Both the position numbers and the translations under genes were made by a program. A stretch of 64,000 nucleotides of DNA, taken from positions 1 through 64,000 of the forward strand of contig NZ_JAFIQW010000006.1 in NCBI RefSeq assembly GCF_017355965.1. The letters are read 5' to 3'. Within the stretch, counting starts at the first letter, position 1, and each line of letters opens with the position of its first letter. The notes below the pieces were generated by a model that did no database searches, had not been told where the DNA came from, and saw only the letters and a list, made by a program, of their open reading frames with translations. Below are positions 57,147-64,000 of the stretch, in pieces. Source of the DNA: Desertivibrio insolitus (GTDB lineage Bacteria; Actinomycetota; Actinomycetes; Actinomycetales; Microbacteriaceae).

Positions 57147-58217
57147 TCAGGACGTCTCGGAGGGCCGGTTGCCGAGCAGCCCCAGCTCCTCGAGCTGGTC
57201 GCTGAGCCCTGCGCCGTCCGGCGCGTAGATCCAGGGGATGTTCGACGTGCGGGACTGCTCCTCGCCGCGGCTGCGGCCACCGGCGAGGACGGCCTCGCTC
57301 GTGGACAGCTGACGGATCGCGACCGCGACGACGTTCTGGGGGTGGCTGCGGACGAAGGCGCCGTAGAGCTCCTCGTCGTGCTGGCCGTCGTCGCCGACGA
57401 GCAGCCAGCGCATCTCCGGGAACTCCTGGGCGATCCGCTCGAGCGTCTCCTTCTTGTGCAGCTTGCCGCTGCGGAAGATGCGGTCGTGCGTGGGACCCCA
57501 GTCGGTCAGCAGCAGCGGGCCGGCGGGGTAGAGATTCCGGCCGAGGAAGCGGGAGAGGGTGGGAGCGACGTTCCACGCCCCGGTCGAGAGGTAGATCACG
57601 GGCGTGCCGTCGTGCTCCCGGGTGAGGCGCTCGTAGAGCACCGCCATTCCCGCGACCGCGCGCCGGGCGTGCTCGTCGAGCACGAAGGTGTTCCACGCCG
57701 CGAGGAACGGACGGGGGAGCGCGGTCACCATCACGGTGTCGTCGATGTCGGAGATGACCCCGAAATCGACCGCCGGATCGGTCACGACGACCTTCGCCAG
57801 CACCCAGTCCGACTCGTCGGTGCGCACGTGGATCTCGTGCCAGCCGGGCGAGAGGTCCGCCTCGAGGCGGGCGTCGACGACGCCGCCGCGGTCGGCGCGC
57901 ACCGTGTGCTCGGCGTCGCCGATGCGCACGATGACGTCGACGTCGTTGACGGGCACGCTCGTGAAGCTGCGCCAGCCCCGGATGTTCTCGTAGCGGCTGC
58001 GCTCGCTCTTGGCCGGCTCGGGCTTGGTCAGCAGCACGCGGGCGAGTACGCGCACCCACCCCGGCGCTCCGTAGCCGGTGTAGGGGATCACCGTCGAGGT
58101 GAGACCGCGGCGTCGGGCGCGCTTCTCACGGAACTCGTGGAACGCGTCCTCCATCCTGGCCGCGCGGTGCATGAGTTCGGTCTCGGCGGCGGCGACGCCG
58201 GTCTTGCCTCGGTTCAT
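57147..58217 (-). CDS. App1-family phosphatidate phosphatase-like protein (DUF2183)
   Basis: A 356-residue protein with a beta-sandwich-like part (about 75-150) and a DUF2183 HAD-like phosphatase domain (about 155-330). The nucleophile motif is ISDIDDTVMVTALP (DxDxT), with YLSTGAWN and LVGDDGQHDEELYGAF as later motifs. Yeast App1 with this domain is an actin-patch phosphatidate phosphatase; in bacteria the role is not known. Its ATG overlaps the stop of the SRAP gene (ATGA), placing a phospholipid-type enzyme and a DNA repair protein in one operon. Confidence 0.87.
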   Translation of the reverse strand: MNRGKTGVAAAETELMHRAARMEDAFHEFREKRARRRGLTSTVIPYTGYGAPGWVRVLARVLLTKPEPAKSERSRYENIRGWRSFTSVPVNDVDVIVRIGDAEHTVRADRGGVVDARLEADLSPGWHEIHVRTDESDWVLAKVVVTDPAVDFGVISDIDDTVMVTALPRPFLAAWNTFVLDEHARRAVAGMAVLYERLTREHDGTPVIYLSTGAWNVAPTLSRFLGRNLYPAGPLLLTDWGPTHDRIFRSGKLHKKETLERIAQEFPEMRWLLVGDDGQHDEELYGAFVRSHPQNVVAVAIRQLSTSEAVLAGGRSRGEEQSRTSNIPWIYAPDGAGLSDQLEELGLLGNRPSETS

Positions 58218-58936
58218 CGGGCTCCGATGGGGTCGGCGAGTTCGGGGGAGTCGTTGCGCACGTTGCCCACGTCGGGGCCGACCTCGTGGTGGACGGCGCG
58301 CTCGGCGACCTCCGTCGCGGCCTCGCTGACGGCCTCGACGAGGTCCTCGGTGGCCTCCTCGTGCGGGTCGAGCCACTCGCCGGCGAACTCGGCCGAGAGC
58401 AGCACCGGCATCCGGTCGTGGATCTCGGCGAGCGGGCCGGTCGCCTGGCGCGTCAGCACCGATGCGGACAGCAGCCACGGCGAGGCGCCGGGGGCCGGGC
58501 GGGGGTCGCGCCACCAGGAGTACACGGCCGCGAAGAGCATGAGCTCGCCCTCGGGCAGCTGCACGAAGTGCGGGGCCTTGCGCCCGTCGCCCGTCGTCCA
58601 CTCGTAGTAGCCGGAGGCCGGAACGAACGCGCGCCGCTTGGCGACCGCCTCCGCGAAGAGCCGGTTCGTCGTGACCGTCTCCGCGCGGGCGTTGATCATC
58701 GGCGGTCCGGCGACGCTCTCGGCCCACGCGGGCACGAGGCCCCAGCGGGCGCTCTCGAGCCGGCGCACCGGCTCGCCGTCGGGATCGTCGCGGGGCAGCG
58801 TGTCGATGACGACGTTGATCCGATCGGTCGGAGCGATGTTCCACGACGGCTCGGCGAGCGACTCACCGGCGACGTCCACGTCGAACAGAGCCACGAGGTC
58901 GCTCGTCGCCCTGGCGACCACGAAGCGTCCGCACAT
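58214..58936 (-). CDS. SRAP/HMCES-family abasic-site protein (YedK-like)
   Basis: A 240-residue SOS-response-associated peptidase. It begins MCGRF, with the catalytic Cys2 that bonds abasic sites in single-stranded DNA, and has NIAPTDRINVV, ARWGLVPAW, MINARAETV, RAFVPASGYYEW (with Glu) and the late LAEIHDRMPVLL with His. These proteins shield abasic sites at replication forks. ATG 58936 is used because Cys must be the second residue; an ATG nine bases upstream would add three residues and is rejected. No LexA box is evident upstream. The stop overlaps the App1-like gene. Confidence 0.92.
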   Translation of the reverse strand: MCGRFVVARATSDLVALFDVDVAGESLAEPSWNIAPTDRINVVIDTLPRDDPDGEPVRRLESARWGLVPAWAESVAGPPMINARAETVTTNRLFAEAVAKRRAFVPASGYYEWTTGDGRKAPHFVQLPEGELMLFAAVYSWWRDPRPAPGASPWLLSASVLTRQATGPLAEIHDRMPVLLSAEFAGEWLDPHEEATEDLVEAVSEAATEVAERAVHHEVGPDVGNVRNDSPELADPIGAR

Positions 58937-59137
58937 GCGCTCCATTCTGTCAGGTGGGCGCTCGGCCCGACGCGAGGCGGGGCCAGAGGCGGGCCGAACG
59001 TCCTCTTGCCTCCGGACCGAACGATCCCGAGGATTGCTCCGAACCATCCCGGTGAAATCGTGACCCGTCGTGCCTGAAGCCCCCAGGAAGGGGGCGCTAG
59101 CATGACGCACCGAAAGGGATGAGTGAGGAGATCTGAG

Positions 59138-59779
59138 ATGGCGACCCCTTCCGGACAGACTCCGGCCGACCTGCGGATCGCGCCGGTGCAGGCCCGCAGC
59201 GCCGCCCGGCTCGACGAACTCCTCGATGCGGCCGCCGGTGTCATCGACGAGGTCGGCTACGAGCGCCTGACGACCGCGATGGTCGCCTCCCGCGCCGGAG
59301 CGTCGATCGGCACCGTCTACCGCTACTTCCCCGACCGCATCGCCGTGCTGCAGGCCCTCGCCCGCCGGCACCTCGAGCGGGTCGCCGACCGCGTGGGCGA
59401 GACGGTGCGCGACGACGAGCACAGCACCTGGTGGGACGCCTACGAGGCGGTCCTCGACGTCTTCATCGACGCGTATCGCAACGAGCCCGGCTTCCGCAGC
59501 CTTCGCTTCGGCGACGGGCTCGACGTGCGCCCGCCCGCCGAGGTCGCCAACAACGAGCGGATCGCGGCGGTGCTGACCGACGCCCTGCACGATCGGTTCG
59601 GCGGCGGCGACGACGACGAGGTGCGCTACGCCGTGCGCGTCTCGGTCGAGATCGCCGACGCCCTCGTCAGCCGCGCGTTCGCGGCTCATTCGACGGGCGA
59701 CGAGCGCCTGATCTCGAGCGCCCGGGACATCCTGAAGGCGCACCTCAGCCTCACCTACGGCGAGCCGGTGCCCGCCTGA
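59138..59779 (+). CDS. TetR-family regulator
   Basis: A 213-residue TetR-type repressor. The HTH is in residues 18-65 (RSAARLDELLDAAAGVIDEV, VASRAGASIGTVYRYFPDR); the ligand-binding helices follow. The start chosen is ATG 59138, with GAGGAG seven bases upstream; GTG 59123 would add five residues. It is followed by an ABC importer operon on the same strand, 127 bases on, and may regulate it or the region upstream. A simple palindromic operator was not found. Confidence 0.87.
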   Translation: MATPSGQTPADLRIAPVQARSAARLDELLDAAAGVIDEVGYERLTTAMVASRAGASIGTVYRYFPDRIAVLQALARRHLERVADRVGETVRDDEHSTWWDAYEAVLDVFIDAYRNEPGFRSLRFGDGLDVRPPAEVANNERIAAVLTDALHDRFGGGDDDEVRYAVRVSVEIADALVSRAFAAHSTGDERLISSARDILKAHLSLTYGEPVPA

Positions 59780-59906
59780 ACCCCCGGCGGCGTGTCCACA
59801 AGAAGCAGGATGACGAACGATCTTGTGACCGGCTCCGAATGCTGCTTGTGTGTTGCCCGACCGGCAGGTCCCGACCCGCGGAACGACCGCGAGGAATGAG
59901 CCGACC

Positions 59907-60779
59907 ATGATCGAGTTCCGATCCGTCACCAAGCGGTACCCGGACGGGACGCAGGCGGTCGAGGAGTTCAGTCTCGTGCTGCCGTCGCACAAGACGACCG
60001 TGCTCGTGGGCTCGTCGGGTTCGGGCAAGACGACCCTGCTCCGGATGATCAACCGCATGGTCGAGCCGACCTCGGGCACGATCGAGATCGACGGGGAGGA
60101 CATCTCGGGCATCCCGCCCGTGGGCCTGCGCCGCCGCATCGGCTACGTCATGCAGAACTCCGGGCTGCTGCCGCACCGCAAGGTCATCGACAACGTCGCG
60201 ACGGTGCCGTTGCTGACCGGGGTGAAGAAGAAGGACGCGTACGCGCGCGCCCTCGAGCTGCTCGACACCGTCGGGCTCGACCGGTCACTCGCCGACCGCT
60301 ACCCGAGCCAGCTGTCGGGCGGCCAGCAGCAGCGCGTCGGCGTCGCCCGCGGACTCGCGGTCGACCCGAACATCCTGCTGATGGACGAGCCGTTCGGCGC
60401 CGTGGACCCGATCGTCCGCGCCGACCTGCAGCGCGAACTGCACCGCCTGCAGTCCGAACTCGGCAAGACCGTCGTCTTCGTCACCCACGACATCGACGAG
60501 GCCCTCCTGCTCGGCGACCAGATCTGCATCCTCGAGCGCGGCGGTCGCGTCGCCCAGGTCGGCACCCCCGAGCAGATCCTCACGAACCCCGCGAGCGACT
60601 TCGTCGCGAGCTTCATCGGGGCGGACCGCGGCAAGCGCGCCCTCAGCATCCGCTCGACCCCGGAGGGCGACGTCGTCGTCGACTCCGACGGTCGGCCGGC
60701 GGGTGTCCTTACGGGACAAACAAAGGCCACGCCGTTCCGCGGCGTGGGTGCTCCGGCGCAGGGTGAGCGAGCGTCGTGA
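59907..60779 (+). CDS. osmoprotectant-type ABC importer, ATPase subunit
   Basis: A 290-residue ATPase of the OpuCA/ProV (glycine betaine/choline) subgroup. Walker A is VGSSGSGKTT near 35-44, the Q-loop VMQNSGLLPHRKV, signature LSGGQQQRVGVARGL, Walker B LLMDEPFGAVDP and the H-loop VFVTHDID. After about 235 residues it ends in a short tail without the CBS pair that many OpuCA proteins use for ionic-strength sensing, so osmotic gating may differ. Its stop overlaps the first permease start (GTGA at 60776-60779). ATG 59907 has GAGGAAT upstream. Confidence 0.9.
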   Translation: MIEFRSVTKRYPDGTQAVEEFSLVLPSHKTTVLVGSSGSGKTTLLRMINRMVEPTSGTIEIDGEDISGIPPVGLRRRIGYVMQNSGLLPHRKVIDNVATVPLLTGVKKKDAYARALELLDTVGLDRSLADRYPSQLSGGQQQRVGVARGLAVDPNILLMDEPFGAVDPIVRADLQRELHRLQSELGKTVVFVTHDIDEALLLGDQICILERGGRVAQVGTPEQILTNPASDFVASFIGADRGKRALSIRSTPEGDVVVDSDGRPAGVLTGQTKATPFRGVGAPAQGERAS

Positions 60780-61462
60780 CGTGGCTCTGGTCGAACCTCG
60801 ACCTGATCCTCGCCCTGACGCTCGATCACGTGCGGCTCAGCATCCCGCCGATCCTGCTCGGCTTCCTCGTCGCGCTGCCGCTCGGCTGGGTCGCGCACCG
60901 CTTCCGCTGGGGGCGTGAGCTGCTGCTGACGCTCGTCGGGCTGCTGTACACGATCCCGTCGCTCGCGCTGCTCGTGCTGCTGCCGGCCGCGGTGGGCATC
61001 AGCGCCCTCAGCGAGACGAACCTCCTCGTCACGCTCACCATCTACGCCGTCGCGCTCATGGTGCGCTCCGTCTGCGAGGGTCTCGACTCCGTCGACCCGG
61101 ACGTGAGGCAGGCCGCCACCGCGATGGGCTACTCGCCCTGGCGCCGGTTCTGGCAGGTCGAGTTCCCCCTCGCCGGTCCGGTCATGCTCGCGGGGCTGCG
61201 CGTCGTCGCGGTCAGCACCGTGAGCCTCGTCACCGTCGGCATCCTCGTCGGGGTGCAGAGCCTCGGCTACCTCTTCACCAACGGCTTCCAGCGCAACATC
61301 CCGGTCGAGATCCTCTCGGGCATCGTCATGACCGTCGTCGTCGCGCTGCTGCTCGACGCCGCGCTCGTGCTCGCCGGTCGGCTGCTCATGCCGTGGACCC
61401 GTGGCACGGCGACGTCGAAGGTCTCGCTCCGGCGGCAGGCCAGAGAGGTGGCGGTCTCGTGA
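60776..61462 (+). CDS. osmoprotectant-type ABC importer, first permease
   Basis: A 228-residue permease with about five to six helices and the EAA-type loop (GLDSVDPDVRQAATAMGY, then WRRFWQVEFPLAGPVMLAG) that docks with the ATPase. It reads as OpuCB-like. GTG 60776 overlaps the ATPase stop, and its TGA overlaps the start of the second permease (GTGA at 61459-61462). The two permeases would form the membrane pore as a heterodimer. Confidence 0.9.
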   Translation: MTWLWSNLDLILALTLDHVRLSIPPILLGFLVALPLGWVAHRFRWGRELLLTLVGLLYTIPSLALLVLLPAAVGISALSETNLLVTLTIYAVALMVRSVCEGLDSVDPDVRQAATAMGYSPWRRFWQVEFPLAGPVMLAGLRVVAVSTVSLVTVGILVGVQSLGYLFTNGFQRNIPVEILSGIVMTVVVALLLDAALVLAGRLLMPWTRGTATSKVSLRRQAREVAVS

Positions 61463-62121
61463 ACCTCTTCGCCGAGGCGATCGCGTCGATCCTGAGCGGC
61501 CCCGTCAGTGAGACGGTCGGCCAGCGGCTGACGCAGCACCTCTTCCTCACCCTCCTCTCGGTCGCGATCGCCGCCGCCATCGCGATCCCGCTCGGCTGGC
61601 TCATCGGCCACACCGGACGCGGCCGCGAACTGGCCGTCGGGCTCTCCGGCGCCGCACGGGCCCTGCCGACGCTCGGGCTGCTGTTCTTCGTCGCGTTGCT
61701 CGCCGGGCGCTCGCTCGCGGTCGGGCTCCTCGTCTTCGTGGTGCTCGCCATCCCGCCGATCCTCGCCGGCGCCTACTCAGGGCTCGAGGCCGTCGATCGG
61801 CGCACCGTCGACGCCGGACGTGCCATGGGGATGACCGAGTGGCAGATCCTCATGAAGGTGGAGGTGCCGCTCGGGCTGCCGCTGCTGCTCGGTGGCATCC
61901 GCAGTGCCGCGCTTCAGGTCGTCGCGACCGCGACGCTCGCGGCGTTCATCGGCCTCGGGGGACTCGGTGGCTACATCCAGGCTGGGCTCGCGCTTCGTGA
62001 CTTCCCCCAGATGCTCGCAGGCGCGTTGCTCGTGACCGCGCTGGCCCTCGTGCTCGAGGGCGTGTTCGCGCTCCTGCAGCACCTCGCCGTGCCGCGAGGG
62101 GTCGCGGCGAGCCGCACCTAG
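61459..62121 (+). CDS. osmoprotectant-type ABC importer, second permease
   Basis: A 220-residue permease with about five to six helices and the ATPase docking loop (GLEAVDRRTVDAGRAMGM, then WQILMKVEVPLGLPLLLGG). It is a paralogue of the first permease and reads as OpuCD-like. The GTG at 61459 overlaps the previous stop. The binding-protein gene starts 68 bases after its stop, with an independent ribosome site. Confidence 0.9.
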   Translation: MNLFAEAIASILSGPVSETVGQRLTQHLFLTLLSVAIAAAIAIPLGWLIGHTGRGRELAVGLSGAARALPTLGLLFFVALLAGRSLAVGLLVFVVLAIPPILAGAYSGLEAVDRRTVDAGRAMGMTEWQILMKVEVPLGLPLLLGGIRSAALQVVATATLAAFIGLGGLGGYIQAGLALRDFPQMLAGALLVTALALVLEGVFALLQHLAVPRGVAASRT

Positions 62122-62189
62122 ACGTCCGCTCCGGCGGTCGGCCGGGCGCGGTGGCGGAAACCTCCGCCGACTCAGAAGAAGGAATGATC

Positions 62190-63122
62190 ATGATCACAGC
62201 AAGGAACAAGGGCCGGTTCGCGCTCGCCGCGGCCGCGGTCGGGGTGTCATTGGCCCTGTCAGGGTGCGGCTCGAGCGATCCGCTCGCCAGCGGTTCGGGC
62301 GGCTCCGGAGGCGGCGACGACGAGACCATCGTCATCGGCTCGCAGGCGTACTACTCGAACGAGATCATCGCCGAGATCTACGCCCAAGCCCTCGAGAACG
62401 CCGGCCTCACGGTCGAGCGTCAGTTCAACATCGGCCAGCGCAAGGCATATCTCCCGGAGGTCGAGTCGGGTGCGATCGACCTGTTCCCGGAGTACACCGG
62501 CAACCTGCTGCAGGAGGGTTTCGACCCCGACACGACTGCCCGGACCTCCGAGGACGTTTACGCCGCCCTGCAGGAGGCGCTCCCGGACAACCTGACGGTG
62601 CTCGACCAGGCCGAAGCGACCGACCAGGACTCGTACGTCGTCACCACGGATTTCGCCGAGGCGAACGGATTGACGTCCATCGGCGACCTCGCCTCCGTGC
62701 CCGACCTCGCGATCGCCGGCAACTCGGAGTTGAAGGCGCGCGCCTACGGTGAGATCGGGCTCCGCGACGTCTACGGCGTGACCGTCGCCGAGTGGATCGC
62801 GATCGAGGACTCGGGCGGACCGCTCACGATCGAGGCGCTCGTGAACGGCGACGCCGATGTGGCGAACATCTACACCGGCAGCCCCGCCATCGCGACGAAC
62901 GACCTTGTCGCACTCGACGATCCCGAGGGACTCTTCCTCGCCTCCCACGTCGTGCCGCTCGTGAACGAGGAGATCGCCGGTGACGTCGAGGACGTCATCA
63001 ACGAGGTGCAGGCCGCGCTGACGGCGGAGGACCTCGTCGCCCTCAACGCGCTGAGCGTCGACGAGGAGCAGTCCGCCGACCAGATCGCGTCGGACTGGCT
63101 CTCGGAGAAGGGGCTCGTCTGA
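62190..63122 (+). CDS. osmoprotectant-type substrate-binding lipoprotein
   Basis: A 310-residue lipoprotein (lipobox SLALSGC, Cys near 26) followed by a Gly/Ser linker and an OpuAC/OpuCC-like binding domain: IVIGSQAYYSNEIIAEIYAQ, FPEYTGNLLQ, VLDQAEATDQDSYVVT, ALVNGDADVANIYTGSP and the closing DQIASDWLSEKG. It would deliver betaine, choline or a related solute to the permeases. ATG 62190 is used because GAAGAAGGA lies six bases upstream; ATG 62184 is possible. It ends the operon before a hairpin. Confidence 0.9.
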   Translation: MITARNKGRFALAAAAVGVSLALSGCGSSDPLASGSGGSGGGDDETIVIGSQAYYSNEIIAEIYAQALENAGLTVERQFNIGQRKAYLPEVESGAIDLFPEYTGNLLQEGFDPDTTARTSEDVYAALQEALPDNLTVLDQAEATDQDSYVVTTDFAEANGLTSIGDLASVPDLAIAGNSELKARAYGEIGLRDVYGVTVAEWIAIEDSGGPLTIEALVNGDADVANIYTGSPAIATNDLVALDDPEGLFLASHVVPLVNEEIAGDVEDVINEVQAALTAEDLVALNALSVDEEQSADQIASDWLSEKGLV

Positions 63123-63142
63123 CCCGCTGACGGATGCCTGGG

Positions 63143-63172
63143 CGCCCGCCTCTTCCTGGGAAGGGGCGGGCG
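63143..63172. terminator. hairpin after the ABC importer operon
   Basis: CGCCCGCCTCTTCC (63143-63156) pairs with GGAAGGGGCGGGCG (63159-63172) over 14 bp with one G-T wobble and a two-base loop. It lies between the converging importer and DedA genes and could serve both. Confidence 0.8.
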
Positions 63173-63223
63173 TCTCGCGTTCGCGGCGCCGCCTCGGCGA
63201 CGCCGCCCGCGGCATACCGGCCC

Positions 63224-63892
63224 CTACCCCTCCGCGTTCTCGTCCTCGTGCATGTGCCGGCGCTCGAGGCGCTGCAGCAGCTTCTTGCCGCCGAGCACGA
63301 GCACCGAGAAGGCCACGAGGATCGCGACGAACACGTAGCCGGCGCCGTGGATCCGGTCCGACAGTTCCCGGTAGGTGCCGGCGGCGAGGGAGCCGACGCC
63401 GACGTAGAGCGCCGCCCAGAGCACGCACGCCGGGGCGGTCCACGACAGGAACCGGCGGTACGACATCGGGCTCATCCCCACCGTGAGCGGCACGAGGGAG
63501 TGCAGCACGGGCAGGAACCGCGAGACGAACACGGCGATGCCGCCGCGTCGCGCGAGGTAGCGCTCCGCCCTCGCCCAGTTGCGCTCGCCGATGCGGGCGC
63601 CGAGACGCGACGCCCTGATGCGGGGGCCGAACACGCGCCCGAGCCAGAAGCCGATGCTCTCGCCGACGAGCGCGCCGAGCACGACCGCGATCGCGAGCGC
63701 GATCGCCTCCACCGGGTCGACGAGCGGATTCACGACCGCGGTCGAGGCGACGATGACGACCGTGTCGCCCGGCACGACGAGCCCGACGAGGATCGAGGTC
63801 TCGAGCATGATCGCGAGTCCGGCGAGCACGGTCCGGAGCACGGGATCGACGCTCTGCACCGCCTGCAGGATCGCGTCGAGCACGTCGTTCAT
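63224..63892 (-). CDS. DedA-family membrane protein
   Basis: A 222-residue membrane protein of the DedA/SNARE-associated family. It has the family motif ETSILVGLVVPGDTVVIVAS near residues 31-50, GALVGESIGFWLGRVFGP, VSRFLPVLHSLVPLTVGMSPMSYRR in two parts with the conserved Arg, and four to five hydrophobic helices; the tail is basic, then acidic. DedA proteins are linked to lipid-carrier flipping and membrane balance. ATG 63892. It converges with the ABC importer operon. Confidence 0.88.
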   Translation of the reverse strand: MNDVLDAILQAVQSVDPVLRTVLAGLAIMLETSILVGLVVPGDTVVIVASTAVVNPLVDPVEAIALAIAVVLGALVGESIGFWLGRVFGPRIRASRLGARIGERNWARAERYLARRGGIAVFVSRFLPVLHSLVPLTVGMSPMSYRRFLSWTAPACVLWAALYVGVGSLAAGTYRELSDRIHGAGYVFVAILVAFSVLVLGGKKLLQRLERRHMHEDENAEG

Positions 63893-63969
63893 CTCGCTCG
63901 AAGCATAGGGACGCGACCTGGTGTTCCGCCTCCGCCGACGGATGTATCCGGGCGGCGTTCAGGCAGGGC

Positions 63970-63995
63970 GGCGAGCGTCAGAGGTGACGCTCGCC
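63970..63995. terminator. hairpin at the right window edge
   Basis: GGCGAGCGTCA (63970-63980) pairs perfectly with TGACGCTCGCC (63985-63995), loop GAGG. It likely ends a gene that converges from beyond the window or lies upstream of the DedA gene; the flanking gene is not visible. Confidence 0.65.
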
Positions 63996-64000
63996 CTGGT

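Noticed and set aside
58937-58945. Upstream ATG for the SRAP gene
   Set aside because: It would place three residues before MCGRF and hide the Cys that must be the first residue after Met removal.
1-64000. tRNA, rRNA, riboswitch or prophage genes
   Set aside because: I looked for tRNA-like cloverleaf ends, conserved rRNA words, common riboswitch cores and integrase/phage genes and saw none that I could support.

Overview
The window is very GC-rich, uses many GTG starts, and has short intergenic gaps and many four-base start/stop overlaps. The protein set (cold-shock/DUF1294 fusion, DUF2795 protein, BlaI plus M56 peptidase, fused CydDC, sortase, LCP protein, ANTAR regulator, SigB/SigF-type sigma factor, permease plus TIGR03943 pair) and two kinds of intergenic palindromic repeat point to a Gram-positive actinobacterium, most likely of the family Microbacteriaceae. 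The family is an inference; no rRNA or tRNA gene is visible.

Layout. 0-2.8 kb: cyclic-di-GMP signalling, with an EAL phosphodiesterase (cut by the left edge) divergent from an RsbQ-like hydrolase whose stop overlaps the start of a PAS-GGDEF protein. 2.8-7.4 kb: a hydrolase and a Baeyer-Villiger-type monooxygenase carrying a one-base frameshift, then a Tat-exported PhoX-type phosphatase. 7.5-12.3 kb: secreted HNH nuclease, cold-shock/DUF1294 membrane protein, PEP mutase-family enzyme, LLM flavin oxidoreductase and alditol oxidase. 12.3-19.9 kb: an M56 peptidase and BlaI repressor divergent from cydA-cydB-cydDC, with a tandem operator array between them. 20-23.7 kb: ChaB/Rho_N protein and a three-gene permease operon.

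24-43.2 kb is the most distinctive part: a large glycan locus built on ADP-heptose genes. It holds GmhA, GmhB, two HldE proteins, three family 9 glycosyltransferases, three other glycosyltransferases, an aldehyde dehydrogenase, an SDR and an epimerase-like protein. Six of these genes (GmhB to HldE) form one chain of four-base overlaps. An LCP ligase, a DUF559 protein, a lipid-anchored sortase and a CHRD surface protein lie between the two halves, together with a cluster of CTCATGAG-centred repeats.

43.3-45 kb: stress regulation (GAF-ANTAR protein, sigma factor, small acidic protein). 45-58.9 kb: mixed housekeeping and accessory genes, including hydrolases, a UbiA prenyltransferase, an MFS exporter, a GH3 lipoprotein, an AlkZ-like DNA glycosylase, a GH15 enzyme, a siderophore-interacting reductase, an App1 phosphatase and a SRAP protein. 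59-63.1 kb: a TetR regulator followed by a complete osmoprotectant-type ABC importer. 63.2-63.9 kb: a DedA protein, then a hairpin at the right edge.

The best candidates for something new are the RsbQ/PAS-GGDEF coupling, the BlaI/M56 control region of the cytochrome bd operon, the ADP-heptose glycan locus in a Gram-positive, and the CTCATGAG repeat family.
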